In this document: one piece after another, positions 1 to 12,343 of the stretch
How positions within the stretch are numbered: position 1 is the stretch's first letter
Layout: each line of letters starts with the position of its first letter
Assembly: GCA_950295325.1 (NCBI GenBank)
Contig: OX485808.1
Span: 32,448,527-32,508,526, forward strand
Length of the DNA stretch: 60,000 nucleotides
Reading direction: 5' to 3'
DNA from: Polytrichum commune
Taxonomy: Eukaryota; Streptophyta; Polytrichopsida; Polytrichales; Polytrichaceae
Position numbers and translations under genes: made by a program
The notes under the pieces: generated by a model
Told to the model about the DNA's origin: nothing
Databases searched by the model: none
What the model saw: only the letters and a program-made list of their open reading frames with translations

Positions 1-895
1 TGTGTGAGAGAACTTCTTTGGAGTATCCATCGCGGCAGTATGTGAATTCAATGAGTTGGATTGCGTGGGTGAGGTTGGTGTTTGTGTGTGGTACGTGGCA
101 ACCAAACCTCCTACACCTCGAACCCTAAGTCCACATAGGTGAGCGCCAAGAACACTTCGTCGTCCATGGCCAAAGAACGAAGCCACTCCCACTCCAGCTC
201 ACATATTCTAAGAGTCAACCAACCACACATGCACCACGCGGGACCTAATGTGGCATGAGCCAAAAGCCTCACTCGTGGGCCTGGATCATATTTAACATGC
301 CTATATGAGAGAGCTCATTCGGGATATCCGTTACAAACAATATGTGCATTCAATGAGTTGGATTGTGTGTGCAGGCATGGGTGAGGTTGGTGTTTGTGTG
401 TGGTACGTGGCAACCAAACCTCCTACACCTCGAACCCCAAGTCCACATAGGTGAGCGCCAAGAACACTTCGTCGTCCATGGCCAAAGAACGAAGCCACTC
501 CCACTCCCACATATTTTAAGAGTCAACCAACCACACGGACGCCACACAGGGCCTGATGTGGCATGAGCCAAAAACCTCACTAGCTCGTGGGCCTGGATCG
601 TATTTAGCGTGCTTGTGTGAGAGAGCTCGTTCGGGGTATCCGTCACAAACAATATGTGAATTCAATGAGTTGGATTGTGTGTGCAGGCATGGGTGAGGTT
701 GGTGTTTGTGTGTGGTGGTACGTGGCAACCAAACCTCCTACACCTCGAACCCTAAGTCCACATAGGTGAGCGCCAAGAACGCTTCGTCGTCCATGGCCAA
801 AGAACGAAGCCACTCCCACTCCCGCACTCCCACATATTTTAAGAGTCAACCCACCACACGGGCGCCACGCGGGGCCTGATGTGGCATGAGTGGAA
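1..895. repeat. Tandem repeat, three ~305-bp copies
   Basis: Three imperfect head-to-tail copies of a ~303–308-bp unit run from the window edge to about 895. Anchor words such as ATTCAATGAGTTGGATTG recur near 45, 347 and 660, and GAGCGCCAAGAAC recurs once per unit. Copies differ by scattered substitutions and short indels. I see no credible protein: the open frames are short and follow the repeat. The left end is cut by the window, so there may be more copies. Confidence 0.85.
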
Positions 896-932
896 AGCCT
901 GTATTTAGCTGTGTGGCCGGGCGTGATGATTT

Positions 933-990
933 TGTCAACGCAGGCAGGCAGGCAGCCAGGAGGGAGGGAGGGAGGGAGGGAGGGAGGCTA
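933..990. repeat. GGCA/GGGA microsatellite
   Basis: A short run of GGCA units passes into a run of GGGA units, immediately right of the 305-bp tandem array. Simple sequence, no function inferred. Confidence 0.85.
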
Positions 991-3900
991 GGGCAGGCCA
1001 TGAGATGTTTAAACTTTGTGGGAGTGATTGGGGGTGGGAATCATCGTCGGCTTAATAAGCAGCCCATATATGCACCGACCTTTTGGCCCAAACACGGCCC
1101 TAGCTACCGACCTAGCTACCTAGCTAGCTACACGTGCAAAGCCCCCGGACTCACTTTCCATGATCTTTCGGGTCCCGGTGGGAGATTTAATTTGGGGCAC
1201 AATTAAATTGGTCAAGGTCTTGCGATCGTTCAGGGGTTTTCGTTTACTACTGTATGTGAGGTATATTCCGTCGATTCCTCTAAAACGATGGGTGGTTCTC
1301 CTGTCGTGTTTGAACTTTAATGGGTTTTTTGGGTCGAATGGAACCGGTTGGTGGTTGAATCTTTGTGTTTCTTGTTTGGGAGAGTGAGGGGCTGATCACA
1401 TGGTTTGGGTGAACTAACCCATACACTCGTTTCTTGTTGGATGCCTGAACCCTTGTCTTCAAGGAGCCGGTGTACAGGTTGGTTTGCCCCAGCCCCGATC
1501 ACATTGGCTAGTTTTGACATCATCCGTCGGCATCTCCGGTTGTAATAGTGTGAAATGTGGTGGACCAACATCTATTTTGGAATGTAATCCCTAGTAATTT
1601 CTCGGCTGGAACTGGACGGAAAGGTTGGTGTGATCAGGGCATGAGTGAGTGAGTTTCATGTTGAATCCACCATCATTATTAAGGTAACCCATGTTTGTTT
1701 CCTGGAGAACCTCCACTAAAAGTCGCGCTTAAACAAAAGTTAATCATGTAAAAGTGATTTTAGCCATCGCTATTAAGGTGAGTGGCTCTTGAAGTGATAC
1801 TCCCATGGTTTTTTTGGGTGAGTTTTATGATTCTTACCATTTTGGGGAACTTTTAAGGAAATTAACCTTGGTTAGCAAATGGGTTAGAGATATGCCTCAT
1901 GAAATATTTGGACAAACTAAGTTTTTTTGGTGGTCCTTATAAAGTGCGCAACATTGGGTCTGTTGATGTCACATAAGGGGGCGTTGGTGTTGGATTGGTA
2001 GGTGAAAACTATCTCAGAATCAATCTTATAGCATGTCAGAGTCTTCGATTAGATGAAGGAATGTTCACCTTTTGTGGAACACTCCTTACACCACACTGTT
2101 AAGTGGGTAGACCCTAGATTAGCCACTATGATTGCCGATGTTGGCGCTCTTCTTTAACAATTCTTACATCTTTCTTACACTACCATTATGATTGGTCAAA
2201 GTGGTGTAATCCTATACTTAACGCCATATATGAATAACAAATTTAAATCTTTGACTTACTTAATGCACCTTCGCGCTCACTCATTGACACTTTAAGGATG
2301 AAATATGGGTGTCATTTTAAGGTTGGTGCTATTTTTTAGGCACACATACCTTAACTACCATGACATTCTAAATATCTCGTCAACTCCAAGGGCAACCTCC
2401 CTTAAGGTATGTGGGCCTTGTGTGGTCACTCTTCTTAGTGGGACACCTATATTTGGATGGTATTATGGGAAGACTTGTAAGTAAGAATGGACACCCAAAA
2501 AATACACGTGTTACAATAAGATTGGACCATCGTCTCAAGATTTTAGTAAACATTCTAAACTCATCAACATGTAACACAATTGGGAGGGCCTACGTGACCA
2601 ATTAGAGCAAAGGAGAATCTTCTCTTTGACCTCAAGCTATAACCTTTGCAACACGTCACTCCAATCGTAAAACTTAAATCAACAATTTATGTGATTCACA
2701 ATTGCTAACCAAATGAGACAATTCTAATTCAATCCAAAGGTCAAAATTGCCTATGAGTTGGAGGTGCCACAAAACTTACCCCTCAATGTTGGGAGGAAAT
2801 CAAACAAGTTTGTATCTAACCAAATTTCAATTGTAATAATTGCCAAATCAAGAGATTGCACTAACATACATTCTTTGTGAGTGTGAACTTTCAAGATTAG
2901 TAAGAAGCTATCATCACTGTATTAGATAGGTATGCTCTACTGACTCAAATAAATGCACTACTTGGTAGCCATTTGGTGAGACAATTATTATTGCTGACTT
3001 AAAACTATGCATCAATTATTTGCATTTGAATTTTTTTTACCAAACGATGGTAGTCATGGTATAGTAACTGTAAAGGCCATAGAGGTCAAAGAACCTCATT
3101 CAAACCCAAGATCGATTGACAAAATCAAAAGAGATATATGCTGAGTTGGATCAAAATTTCCTCATAGCAAGAAGGTTAAACTAATTTTGTGTAGTACTTT
3201 GGGAAGAAAGTTAGGTTCAAGGCTTTGTGGAGGAAACTACTTCATCTTCTCCCACATCATTAAAATTGTTTAAAGACCTCTCATCCCTCAATAGGCAACA
3301 TGCACTTCAAATAGGTAAATCACTCCTCCACTAACTTCCTCCCAACAAGATGATGCTTATAAGTAAGCATTCTCACACTCACAACACTCACTGCCCAAAT
3401 TCACTACATGTACAACACTCGTGTATTTGTTTTGCCTACAAATTAAAAATTCATGCCAACCTCATCTATAACTTTAAGATTGCTTGGTGGGTTCGCCTTC
3501 ATTCTCTCTACCATTGCATTAGCTCTTTGCATGCAGTATGTATATTGTCTATCCTTTCCCTTCGTTGAATACTGTTGTGATTCACTTAGTGCAAGATTCC
3601 ATTTACAAGACTAAGATGGTGACTGGGGTTTAAGTAGGGATACAACTTGAGTTATTAAGAAAGCCCCCAAGTTCAACCAGGGGCTTATAAGGGGGATCGG
3701 GAGGGGGGGTTCGCAAGGAGGTTAAAACTGTTGGCAACTCATATATATGTCTGCACTCATTATAATTATTTCACCATGTTTACTTAGCCGTTCTGTAATT
3801 GTACAAATCCACATACGAAGACTAATGATTTGTTGCCTCAATCAATTGACTCCCTTCTATGTGAACCATTTTGATTACATTTTCCTGAGAAACAGATTAG

Positions 3901-4305
3901 ATTTCAGGAAAATAGCAAGAACACTTATTGAGTCCGTTAAATCACTGTGTAAGAATCCTCCACGTCTGTGTGCACAGAATGAGGCTGACTGGGAGGTTTG
4001 TTGCATCTGCAGTCACGCCTTGCCAACAGTACTTGCACAGAAGCTGAAGGATTTATAGGGAATTAAGCTTGCCCTTACACCACACATAAAAATTGGAGAC
4101 CATTGACCGCAACTTCAACACCTTGGAATCAGAATACAAGCTTCGTCTTTGTGCAGCTTCTTCATCCAATGTCTTGTATGCAGCAGCTAATATGAACATG
4201 GCTGGATGTAACCTGCACACAATAAACACCCACCCCTCTTTAGGTCAAGCCCAATGGATGAATAGCCAGCAAGAAGGTGAAGATGAAAGTGGCATGTTGG
4301 ACGTT
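991..4305. other. Non-coding stretch, no gene recognised
   Basis: I find no protein family signature, splice-consistent gene or RNA gene here. Open frames are all short and without recognisable motifs. An imperfect inverted repeat (GGCACACATACCTTAA near 2339, with its partner ending near 2416) may be the remnant of a small MITE. Part of 4090–4300 may be an extension of the degraded retrotransposon sequence that follows. Confidence 0.5.
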
Positions 4306-5049
4306 GCCAGAGAAGGAGCAAATCAAGAGGGCAATCCTGGGTACAAAAACTGAACCTCAAGGTGGATATAAGTTACCCAAGAAGCTTGACAAGGGATTGA
4401 TAGCCTTTCTTGAAAAACTCAAGGGAGCATTTGCATGGTCTCTCAAAGGAACTCTCAAAGAATACGAAGGGAGTATCTTCCGAGTTTGCAACACACAAGA
4501 TTGACTTGGATCCAACCATACCGGCTCACCAAACCAAGTCTAGGATGAATCCCAACTGTGCACTGCTAGAGCAAGCTCAAATCAAGAGGGTGAACCTAAG
4601 CATGGAAACTGAACCCAAGTTACCCAGACAGCTTGACAAGGGTTTGATAGCCTTGCTTAAAAGATATCAAGGGAGCATTCAAGGGAATCTCTCAAAGGGT
4701 TTCTCCAAGGATCTGAAGCAAGTGCCAACTAAGTTTGCAACACGCAAATTGACCTGGATCCAACCATCCCACCGGCTCACCAAACTAGGTATAGGATGAA
4801 TCCTAACTATGCCAAAGTATGATAGACATTACCCAATTACCCAAGAGAGTGAACCTACACAGGGAAACTCAACCCAAGTCTGTCAAGGTGGACGCCAAGT
4901 TACCCAACAAGCTTTACAAGGATTTGATAGCCTTGCCTGGAAAATTTTCAAAAGAACATTCACCTAGTCTCTCAAAGAATCTGAAGCAAGTACCAGCGGA
5001 GTTTGCAACACACAAGATCAACTTGAATCCCGACTATACCAAAGAATAA
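4306..5049 (+). pseudogene. Three tandem decayed Ty3/gypsy pol fragments
   Basis: Three imperfect copies of ~240–265 bp (about 4306–4563, 4570–4812 and 4834–5049) each encode the same stretch in broken frames. It is the linker just upstream of reverse transcriptase in plant Ty3/gypsy polyproteins: an ILGT-ET-EPK-like start, LPKKLDKGLIAFLEK, then EFATHKIDLDPTIP and HQT..RMNPN. Frames shift between and within copies and no YxDD reverse-transcriptase core follows. Recognition rests on the well-conserved motif order seen in plant Ty3 pol proteins. A local triplication of one pol segment is unusual and is listed as a finding. It is not related to the methyltransferase-bearing element further on, whose linker is different. 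Confidence 0.65.
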
Positions 5050-5272
5050 AACAATCACTTGCCAATCATGTGGAATTCTGTCCGGTATTACGACACTTTA
5101 AAGTGTTTGTATGATGATGAGCATATTGGACGGATGGGCTTACATAACAACACAGCAGGCATTGGTCCCCTTCCTCTCAGATCATTACACACGGAAACAT
5201 ATCTCAGAATGGGGGACATCCAGAGATCCTGAGGACAAAGGAAAATATAGTGAATCAAAAGCTGTCAGATAT

Positions 5273-7957
5273 TTACCTAAGATCTCGTTGATTGCCTTTT
5301 GCTGATTCAATGTTGGTAAACTCATTTTGTACACTCTGGCTTTTCCTATTATGACGGTTTTTGTTCCAAATTTCAAAATACCAGCCACCAACATTGTGAG
5401 TTGCAGATCGAGGTGCAAATATCCAGTACCTGACAAATGTAACAACCTGCCTAAGGTTAGGACTGGTGATGACATATGACTCCAGAGAATACTTGGTTGC
5501 AATTCAGTACCCCAGCTCAAGTTCCTGCGATGGATATACTGAGAAAATGTCTGACAAATTCAAAGAGAATCAAAACCCCAAGATGTACTGATGAATTTTG
5601 TAAACAAGTGAAGGATCAACGCACCTGCTTGGAAGCATATATGCACGGCGACATCGGCATTCACATGGCCCCCTTTCCTTGTACCAAGCCATGTGCTTAA
5701 CCTGCACAAACTCACAAAATTTAGAAGAGAATGACAATCTGATGATATATAGGAACACTATAGTGGCCAAAACTTACTGACCTATTACAGAGTCTTCCAA
5801 ATCCAACAGCAACAAGCAAGCTAATAGAAGTGCATGCACGAACAAAATCAAGAGTATGCACATATATGGACATTTGCAACCCTCATCGCAGGACGCAAGT
5901 GATCGGCAGTTACTGTTGAGCCAGTGTTGATACACATCCCTTCAGGGTTTATTATATTTTGAGCACTAGCTCAACATTGAGCTGATGCTTCATTCAACTC
6001 ATGATTCATCTTTTTAGGTCTTTCGATGATTAAATATAGAAACAGAAGATTTTAATTGCAACCCAACGTTTGGTATCCAATGTTCAATGTTTGATGTGAC
6101 TGAAATCAATGTGAAATCAGTGTTCATGTAGAAAACTAGATGTCTGTGATGCTATGCAACGCAAAGTCAAAGAAGAAAAAAGAAAAAAAATCAAATTAAA
6201 AAGGTATCTTACCCACCATTGGCGTTTGATGTTGCACAATCCTGTGAGTCAAGTTTCCATCAGGACCATGAACAGTGCAAACTTTTCTAGGGTTTGTCTC
6301 CCCAAGTCCGTAGATCGTTCCCAGAAACCCTGTTCCTGGATGTGAGCTCCACAACTGGCCACCATCAGGGTCGCCAGTGTGGTCACTAGCTTCCGAAGTC
6401 AAATAAACAAACACGGAGTCCCTGAAACTCGTTGTTGATTCACCCTTGAATTCATCATTTTCTTGTTGCCGCAACCTTGATGCTCTTGCAATGACCTTCC
6501 CAAATACATGCAACTCCAGATCTGCGTACTCTGATCCATCCTCTCCTTCATGCCAGTCTGTATGTTGTCGAACGTTAAGCATCGAACGAGTACGGCATTG
6601 ATGACCTTGTGCATCGTCTGCTTTATAACATGAATCAGAGTTTGAATGTTCAACGTTCCTCCTCAAAGAATCATCAGCGTCCCCTAAGTTTCTGCCATCG
6701 TCCAGGTGAGGATGAAGCATATGCATGCTTCCCAACAACGGTTTCCGGTAGCGGCGTACAAAGCCAAAGAGATTATGACCAGAAACCAGCTGCAAGATGT
6801 CTGTCACACACGACTGCGCCCGTTCGTCGGCTTCAAAGCAAGCAGGAATCCCATTTTCTTCGTAAACTGGAGGACCGTGGTACGCTTTTCGTAGTGCAGA
6901 TCCAGCCTCCCCTCGCATATGTTCAAGAAGACCTCCTCCGACACCAATTTCTTTGCGGTGCACAGCCGTCGTGACCTTGTGACGGTAGTACTTCAGCCAC
7001 TCCACAACTTCAGTATCCGGGCATACAAATTCTTCTCTCTCCGGAGAAGGGGAAGTGCTGGCAGTTTGATCTGAGAATTCCTCTCTACCAGCAGCCTGAT
7101 CCTCTCTATGAGAAAATTCCGAGAAACCATCTCGCTGCCTTGAACCCTGCTGCCTTTTTTGAGCAGATTCCCTCCGTTGCTGCTGAATCTTCTCTTGTGC
7201 ACGAAGTTGAGCATCATAAACTGCTCTCTTTTGTGGATCTGCGAGGATCTACTGCCAGTTGCAATCAGTATCCTCTTTTTACATCATTCGAGCACAGTGG
7301 GAGTCCAAAGACAATGTGAAGTTGAAATTAACCCGAATTTTGTCTGAAACCCTAAGGTAGCACAGAAGCGAATTGGTGCGCACAAAGTCAATAGCTCGTA
7401 GTAAGCAATCTATTGCCAGTTTCAATCAGTATCCTCTTTTACATACTTTGAGCATAGGCGCTAAAAAGACACATGATGTTATGATGGGATTAGACTATGT
7501 GCTCAAAATGTAGACATCGTTTCAGGTTCAATCTCAAATAATTGGGAGATTCTAGGTGATCGCTTAAAGAGAGAGAGAAAGAAAGAGAGCCCTCACTTTG
7601 ACCAGTTACAGCTTCTGCATCTTAACTCCGATTCTGAAACTTGAATGACAATCTTCGTGGTTCACAATTGCTAACCGGGTGAGATAATGGAAGGAGGAGG
7701 GTATAAATCCTTGCCTGATAAGCAGCCAACACCCGAACGAAGTGAACTGTCGAGGTAGTAGTAGACCCATTGCCACATTTCGGCTGCTGCATGTCCGGAT
7801 GAGTTGCTTTTGCAAGCTCCCGAAATGCAACCCTAATTGTCTCGCCATTGCAGTCGCTTCTCACCCCAAGTATCTTGTATGCATTCTCCGGTGCAGCCCT
7901 CAATGTCGAGCAGGCCCTCGACCATTGCAGGATTTTGAACCTCGTTGAATGCATCAT
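5273..7957 (-). CDS. J-domain (DnaJ/HSP40-like) protein, probably organellar
   Basis: J-proteins stimulate the ATPase of Hsp70 chaperones. The coding exons I infer on the minus strand are 7957–7715, 7248–6217, 5701–5625 and 5429–5273. They join in frame to 502 residues ending at TAA 5273–5275. Exon 1 and the start of exon 2 make the J domain (about residues 25–95), with the HPD motif at 53–55 in KATHPDM and the closing ILADPQKRAVYD. A charged, Gln/Arg-rich linker follows. The large C-terminal region has VVEWLKYYR, LLEHMRGEA, AYHGPPVYE, TPMVKHMAWY, a Cys pair in CECRC, YWIFAPRS and GGWYFEIW, a pattern I recall from a plant-specific J-protein group of unknown role. Intron 1 uses a GC donor (CAG|GCAAGG). 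The start is uncertain: Met at 7957 gives no clear transit peptide, and a splice acceptor lies just upstream (TTGCAG|GG), so an extra 5' exon is possible. Confidence 0.85.
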
Positions 7958-8008
7958 CCCTGCAACAAATCGCTGCAGTCTTCACCGAATTTAAACATTT
8001 ATCCCCAA

Positions 8009-8022
8009 CCCTAAACCCTAAA
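8009..8022. promoter_or_regulatory. Telo-box-like motif upstream of the J-protein gene
   Basis: CCCTAAACCCTAAA contains the AAACCCTA telo-box that is common in promoters and 5' leaders of plant housekeeping genes. It sits about 50–65 bp upstream of the assumed start at 7957, in a 5' leader or intron. Function is inferred from motif and position only. Confidence 0.35.
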
Positions 8023-9267
8023 TTGAATACGCACCCTGGTGGCAAAAATTTCAGTTGAAGCCTCTGGATGGTCGGGATGATCGTGCTCCGAGATGGAAAT
8101 TTCTCCGAAATGTCCAGGTATCTATCGTCAATATATGTCAACAGCGAAATTCCCTCCAACATAGGCATTCCATCCTGAAAGGACAAAATTCAAGAATTCA
8201 GCTCTTCGTATCTACAAATGTGAAATGAATTCACCGCATATCCATGAAATTACAGATAGAATTCTCTTCACGAAACCGATCTCGAAAACTCGAATGTGCT
8301 GTGAAATCGCATTCGCTTCGAATGTGGGTTTTTGCATGCATATTCACATCCGCACTCTGCCACAAAGACATAAGTTCTGCATTAAAAGGCCATTTCCAGA
8401 ATAGATTTTACCTCCAATGACCCTTGGGAGCGCAATTCGACAAGGTGAACCACATGTGAGAATCTAAATCCGAATGTCAATTGAAATTTTGTTTCTGTAT
8501 TTTTCATTTCACTTCGCGATTCCGTTGGCTGCTTTGCCAAGCGTCCGTTTCCTTTTGCCTTCCACCGCTTCAACAAAGGTAAGAATGGATGTATTCCATA
8601 GATGGATGAATGTGTCAAGTTTTCATCCTATCAAGTAACCTTGCTTTCCTTCGCCAAAGGTTTCTGGCAAGGTGGTGTGGCAAATTTGCAGCCTATTCTT
8701 GTTGGGGGGGGACTATTGTGGCTCCATGCGGTGACGACACGTGGCACCCATGCATATGAATTATAGATTGGGCAGTTTTGCATCTATATGAATTTATAAC
8801 ATCATTCATCCATTTTGTCGAGTTCTCTTATGCCATGCCCACAGTAGGGTCAGTTGATGCACTTGGGCAAGGAGGGGTCCCTCTTGATAGAGCAAGTTCA
8901 TCTCTTTTCGAAATTTGTTGCTATCAGGAAGGATTTTCGTGCTACTCATAATAACCTCACTACATGTAATGTGTGTATTTAGTGTAGTTTCCCCCATTCA
9001 CTTCATTGGATACAAGATGGAAACTCTTCCACTGTTGTGGGTACGGGTACTTCACTAGCGAGATATTAGAAATAGGGTGAGACCTATTACAAGGTACTCT
9101 TTATTTTTGCAAGCAAAACTTTTGAAAAATATTAAATGTAATAGAGCATCATTTCTATTCACATATTGCAATATAAATATTATATAGTACCCTATAATGT
9201 CGTATTTAAAAAACAACAAATTGTAGAACTACATATAGGGATATAAGGTATTGTGTTTAGGATGGTA
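8023..9267. other. Upstream and intergenic DNA, no gene recognised
   Basis: About 8023–8640 is the 5' region of the J-protein gene. A frame from Met 8186 (minus) could be a 5' exon or leader, but I could not join it to the J-domain frame with good splice sites. From 8640 to 9267 I see nothing coding. Confidence 0.4.
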
Positions 9268-9539
9268 CTCCCTCCGTCCCAAAATGATTGTCCTACCTCT
9301 TGGATTTTTTTGTCCCTAATTGTCCGGTTTATCAGCCCGGCTAGAAACTTGAGACTCAGTCAAATATTTTCACCCCAAACTTTCATCATCAAGAAGACTT
9401 TTGACACTGCAAAAGGGTGTTTCAGAGTAGTTGTTTATGCTATTTTAAGAGTCATACTTACAACTACTCGGTCAATGGTCAACGGGCCTTCATCTCACCA
9501 AAGTTAGGAACATGGACAATCATTTTGGGACAGAGAGAG
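9268..9539. mobile_element. Stowaway-type MITE (272 bp)
   Basis: The left end begins CTCCCTCCGTCCCAAAAT and the right end is its near-perfect inverse (…TTTTGGGACAGAGAGAG), about 26 bp of terminal inverted repeat. TA dinucleotides flank both sides (9266–9267 and 9540–9541). These are the hallmarks of Stowaway MITEs, non-autonomous relatives of Tc1/mariner elements. The interior has no coding capacity. Confidence 0.92.
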
Positions 9540-9727
9540 TACCAAAAGTTGTAGAGGGTCACAAGGTTTTTCCACTCATATCCTCGACTCTTAGTACTTA
9601 GTAAGTGTTTTTGTAGTGCACAATCGTGTTAATGTAGTGTTCTTGTGTTATTTACTAGTGTTTCTTGTAGTTGTGTGTTTGTTCATCATGTTGTTTGGTG
9701 TCTCAGTCCTTTATCATTATTGTATTC

Positions 9728-9815
9728 CACCCTTTATCGACATACTTAACATAAGGCAACCCCATGTCTAATTTAATGGGTTGCCTTATATTACTCAACA
9801 TGTTGATAAAGGGTG
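9728..9815. repeat. Short inverted repeat with ~36-bp arms
   Basis: The arms 9728–9763 and 9778–9815 pair as an imperfect hairpin: CACCCTTTATC and ATAAGGCAACCC on the left match GGGTTGCCTTAT and GATAAAGGGTG on the right, around a ~14-nt loop. The shape fits a tiny MITE or a miRNA-like foldback. There is no sign which. Confidence 0.65.
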
Positions 9816-10516
9816 CCTTAAAACACCAAACATATGGATCTAAGATTTAAGTTTATTTGAAATTATGCGTGGATTTTGGACAATTCCAACTACTAATATG
9901 ATGTACACAGGTCTCAAAACTACACAAATATGATGGTTGATGAACATGGAATACAAACATTCGAAGGTGTGGTTGTTGTGTTGTTGCTTTTGTGGTTGTC
10001 ATTTGTTCTTTTTGTCCCCACAAGTGCACATTTCTTATTATTTTTGGACAAGTGATTTGTCCAAATATACTTAAATGTTAGTTATGGTGATTTTAATCAA
10101 TAAAAAAGAGGCACATTTTGAATTAACATAAGGTTAAGTTTAAATCAAAAAAAAAGGTTCAAACTACCAAAGGGTGGACGATAATGAGGCCAATAGAAGT
10201 AGAAAAAAAAAGGTACTAGAAAAAGAAAAATATTAGATAAATCCCCCCTTCCCCCCCCCCCCCACACACACACAAAAGAAAAGCTTCAACACACATACAT
10301 ACAAAAACTATGAGATAATGAAGTATTCATGAATATGGGCTGATAGTTGGTCCTAGTTTGGGCATTCTATTATTCAAAACAAAATCTATGCACCATTCCC
10401 AATCGGTAAACAATTTGCATATAAGAACCTAGTGACTACCCAGTGAATACATTCTATGTCATTTTGTTAACGTTTCACTAAAACATTTCAAACGATCGTC
10501 GCAGTTCATCATACAT
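9816..10516. other. Non-coding, with homopolymer and CA runs
   Basis: AT-rich DNA with A runs near 10148 and 10203, and a C run followed by a CA microsatellite at about 10247–10275. No gene recognised. Confidence 0.5.
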
Positions 10517-10627
10517 CTATCTAGCTTCCGTTTGAACATTGGAGCAAAGCAATTGGTCGTCAATGTCGAGGTCAGTGATGTGTAAAGTTTCAAAGCCTTT
10601 GAAGTCGATAGCAATTTTAGATTTAGC
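10517..10627 (-). pseudogene. 3' part of a reading frame split by the retrotransposon
   Basis: The minus strand reads AKSKIAIDFKGFETLH…LCSNVQTEAR and stops at 10517–10519. When the insertion 10628–37758 and one copy of the TAGC duplication are removed, this frame continues exactly from the frame at 38044–37763, giving 131 codons with a single TAA (37802–37804). I do not recognise the protein. It may be an older transposon gene rather than a host gene. Confidence 0.55.
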
Positions 10628-10961
10628 TGTTACGGTATGCGGCGTCGACGGCCACACCTTATCCGTTGGGTTTCATCCATCTAGATTTGGATGGATGAAT
10701 CTAGATGTGGAGAGGAAGGCTCCTAAGTGAGGAGCCTCTTCCTTGGCTTGGCATTCTTGCCAAGTCAAGTCTTGTGAGTTAGTGTGTGGAGAGAGCTTGT
10801 GTGAGGTATAGATTGCATGATTTTGCAATAAATCTTGAGTTCTTTTTCCCCTACTTACACTCTTGGATTCTCCCTTGGTGGAGTGAGAGATAGCTTGACT
10901 AGTTGTGTGCATTTGAAGAGAGATTTAGAGCTATTATGAGTGTTCTACTCTCTTCCTTCTC
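10628..10961 (+). repeat. 5' terminal repeat segment L of the Ty3-type element
   Basis: This 334-bp segment matches 33241–33574 without gaps. By eye there are about 11 differences, all transitions, so ~97% identity. It contains an AATAAA-type polyadenylation signal and hairpin-forming palindromes. Its left edge abuts the TAGC duplication, so it is the U3-side end of the 5' LTR. The 106-bp segment A that follows L at the 3' end is absent here. Confidence 0.75.
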
Positions 10962-12343
10962 ACTTGGCAAGAATATGCATGATTCTTTATTTTTTCTTCA
11001 AATCTTGAGCTCCAACACTCGAGAAAGGGTGTGAGGACAAGTGGTTGCGAGATTTTGGAGTGGAGGAAGACAAATATTGCGGAATCGCGAAGAAACAAGG
11101 AGGAAAAATATGTGTTTGTGATGTGTGCACATCATTTTCAATTGTGGTGAGAAATTTCTCAATACTACACGGAATTTCTTGTCATGAGTTGCCTACAAGC
11201 ATGAATTTGTGAAGTGGAAGGTGTAGGAGCATTCTTGATCCTCAAAAGGATTCAAATTTTTGAGGAAAACAAAAAAAAAAGACAAAAAAAATTTTTTTTT
11301 GAAGAGAGGGAGGCTGCCGGTGGTTGCCAGCGGCTGCTGTCTGTAAACAGACCAGCAGGCTGCTGCACCCTGTTTGCCCATTGTACACTTAAGGCCCACA
11401 GTTTCAATGGTAGGATGGGAATTTGGACATAATCGGTTGAGACCTGGTTGTTTGCAAGTCCAACCGGTTGCATATTGACAATCATTTTTATTTTTATGTT
11501 TGTTTTTGTTTTAATGAATTAATGAATTAAAAACCGGTTTTAAAAAAAAATCTTAATTTAATTTAATAATTTACGTTTCCTTTCAACTTTTTCTTTTTCT
11601 TTTCTCTCTAAGAGGTTAATTTCTTATTTTCATTAATCAAGGACTCAAGGAAGAACACCTAGGTTCTTATTAAATATTAAACATACTTGAGATTTCTTTT
11701 TAGAGGTTGTGTTATACAAAATTTCCGAGAGGAATGTCATTAGGATTGGGTGGCATATGGAATTCCGTTCGGTCTAAAATAAATTATTATTAGGGTCGAA
11801 TTGTGTTTGTCAACACATATTCTCGGCATTCTTGTGAGGGGAGATTCTTAGATTGTAGTGGGAAGATGAGAGATGTACATAGGTACCATTTCCTTTTCTT
11901 AAGCAACAGGGGCTCTTCATTTTGACCACCAACTGCAGGCGAGTGCCAGTTGGTTGCGGTCGTTTTCAATTTTTGCTTGAATGTTGTTTTGGGGAAGAGG
12001 ATCCAGTGCTGTTCTTGTATTGTTCCTTATATTTTGTTTTGGTACCTTCCCCATGTGGCGGGCTGTAGTGCTGGAGTGTTCTAGCACTGCCCCATTTTGT
12101 GTAGTCCTAGATTGTGATAGGGTACTGTGGAGATGAGGTCGGATTAATGACCGACGGGACCTTTGTTTATGCACCAAGTGGGCGGTGCTTGTTTTCACTT
12201 GTGGTGAGGCTGGGTTAATGACCAGCAGACCATAAGTTTTGGTGGTGGTTGCAGGTGCAGGTTGTCTTTGACCATTTTTCTCTTTGTACCTGGATACTAA
12301 TTCATTTGGGTTGTTGATTCGGTGACCATCCCATTGTGGATTT
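10962..12343 (+). other. 5' leader of the Ty3-type element, no ORF
   Basis: Between the 5' L segment and the gag ATG there are ~1.4 kb without a credible ORF. It has long A and T runs (about 11270–11300 and 11538–11546). A piece near 11,430–11,475 (TTTGCAAGTCCAACCGGTTG) resembles the fold-back repeat at ~52.66 kb. No recognisable primer-binding site was found, so the exact 5' LTR end is undecided. Confidence 0.5.
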
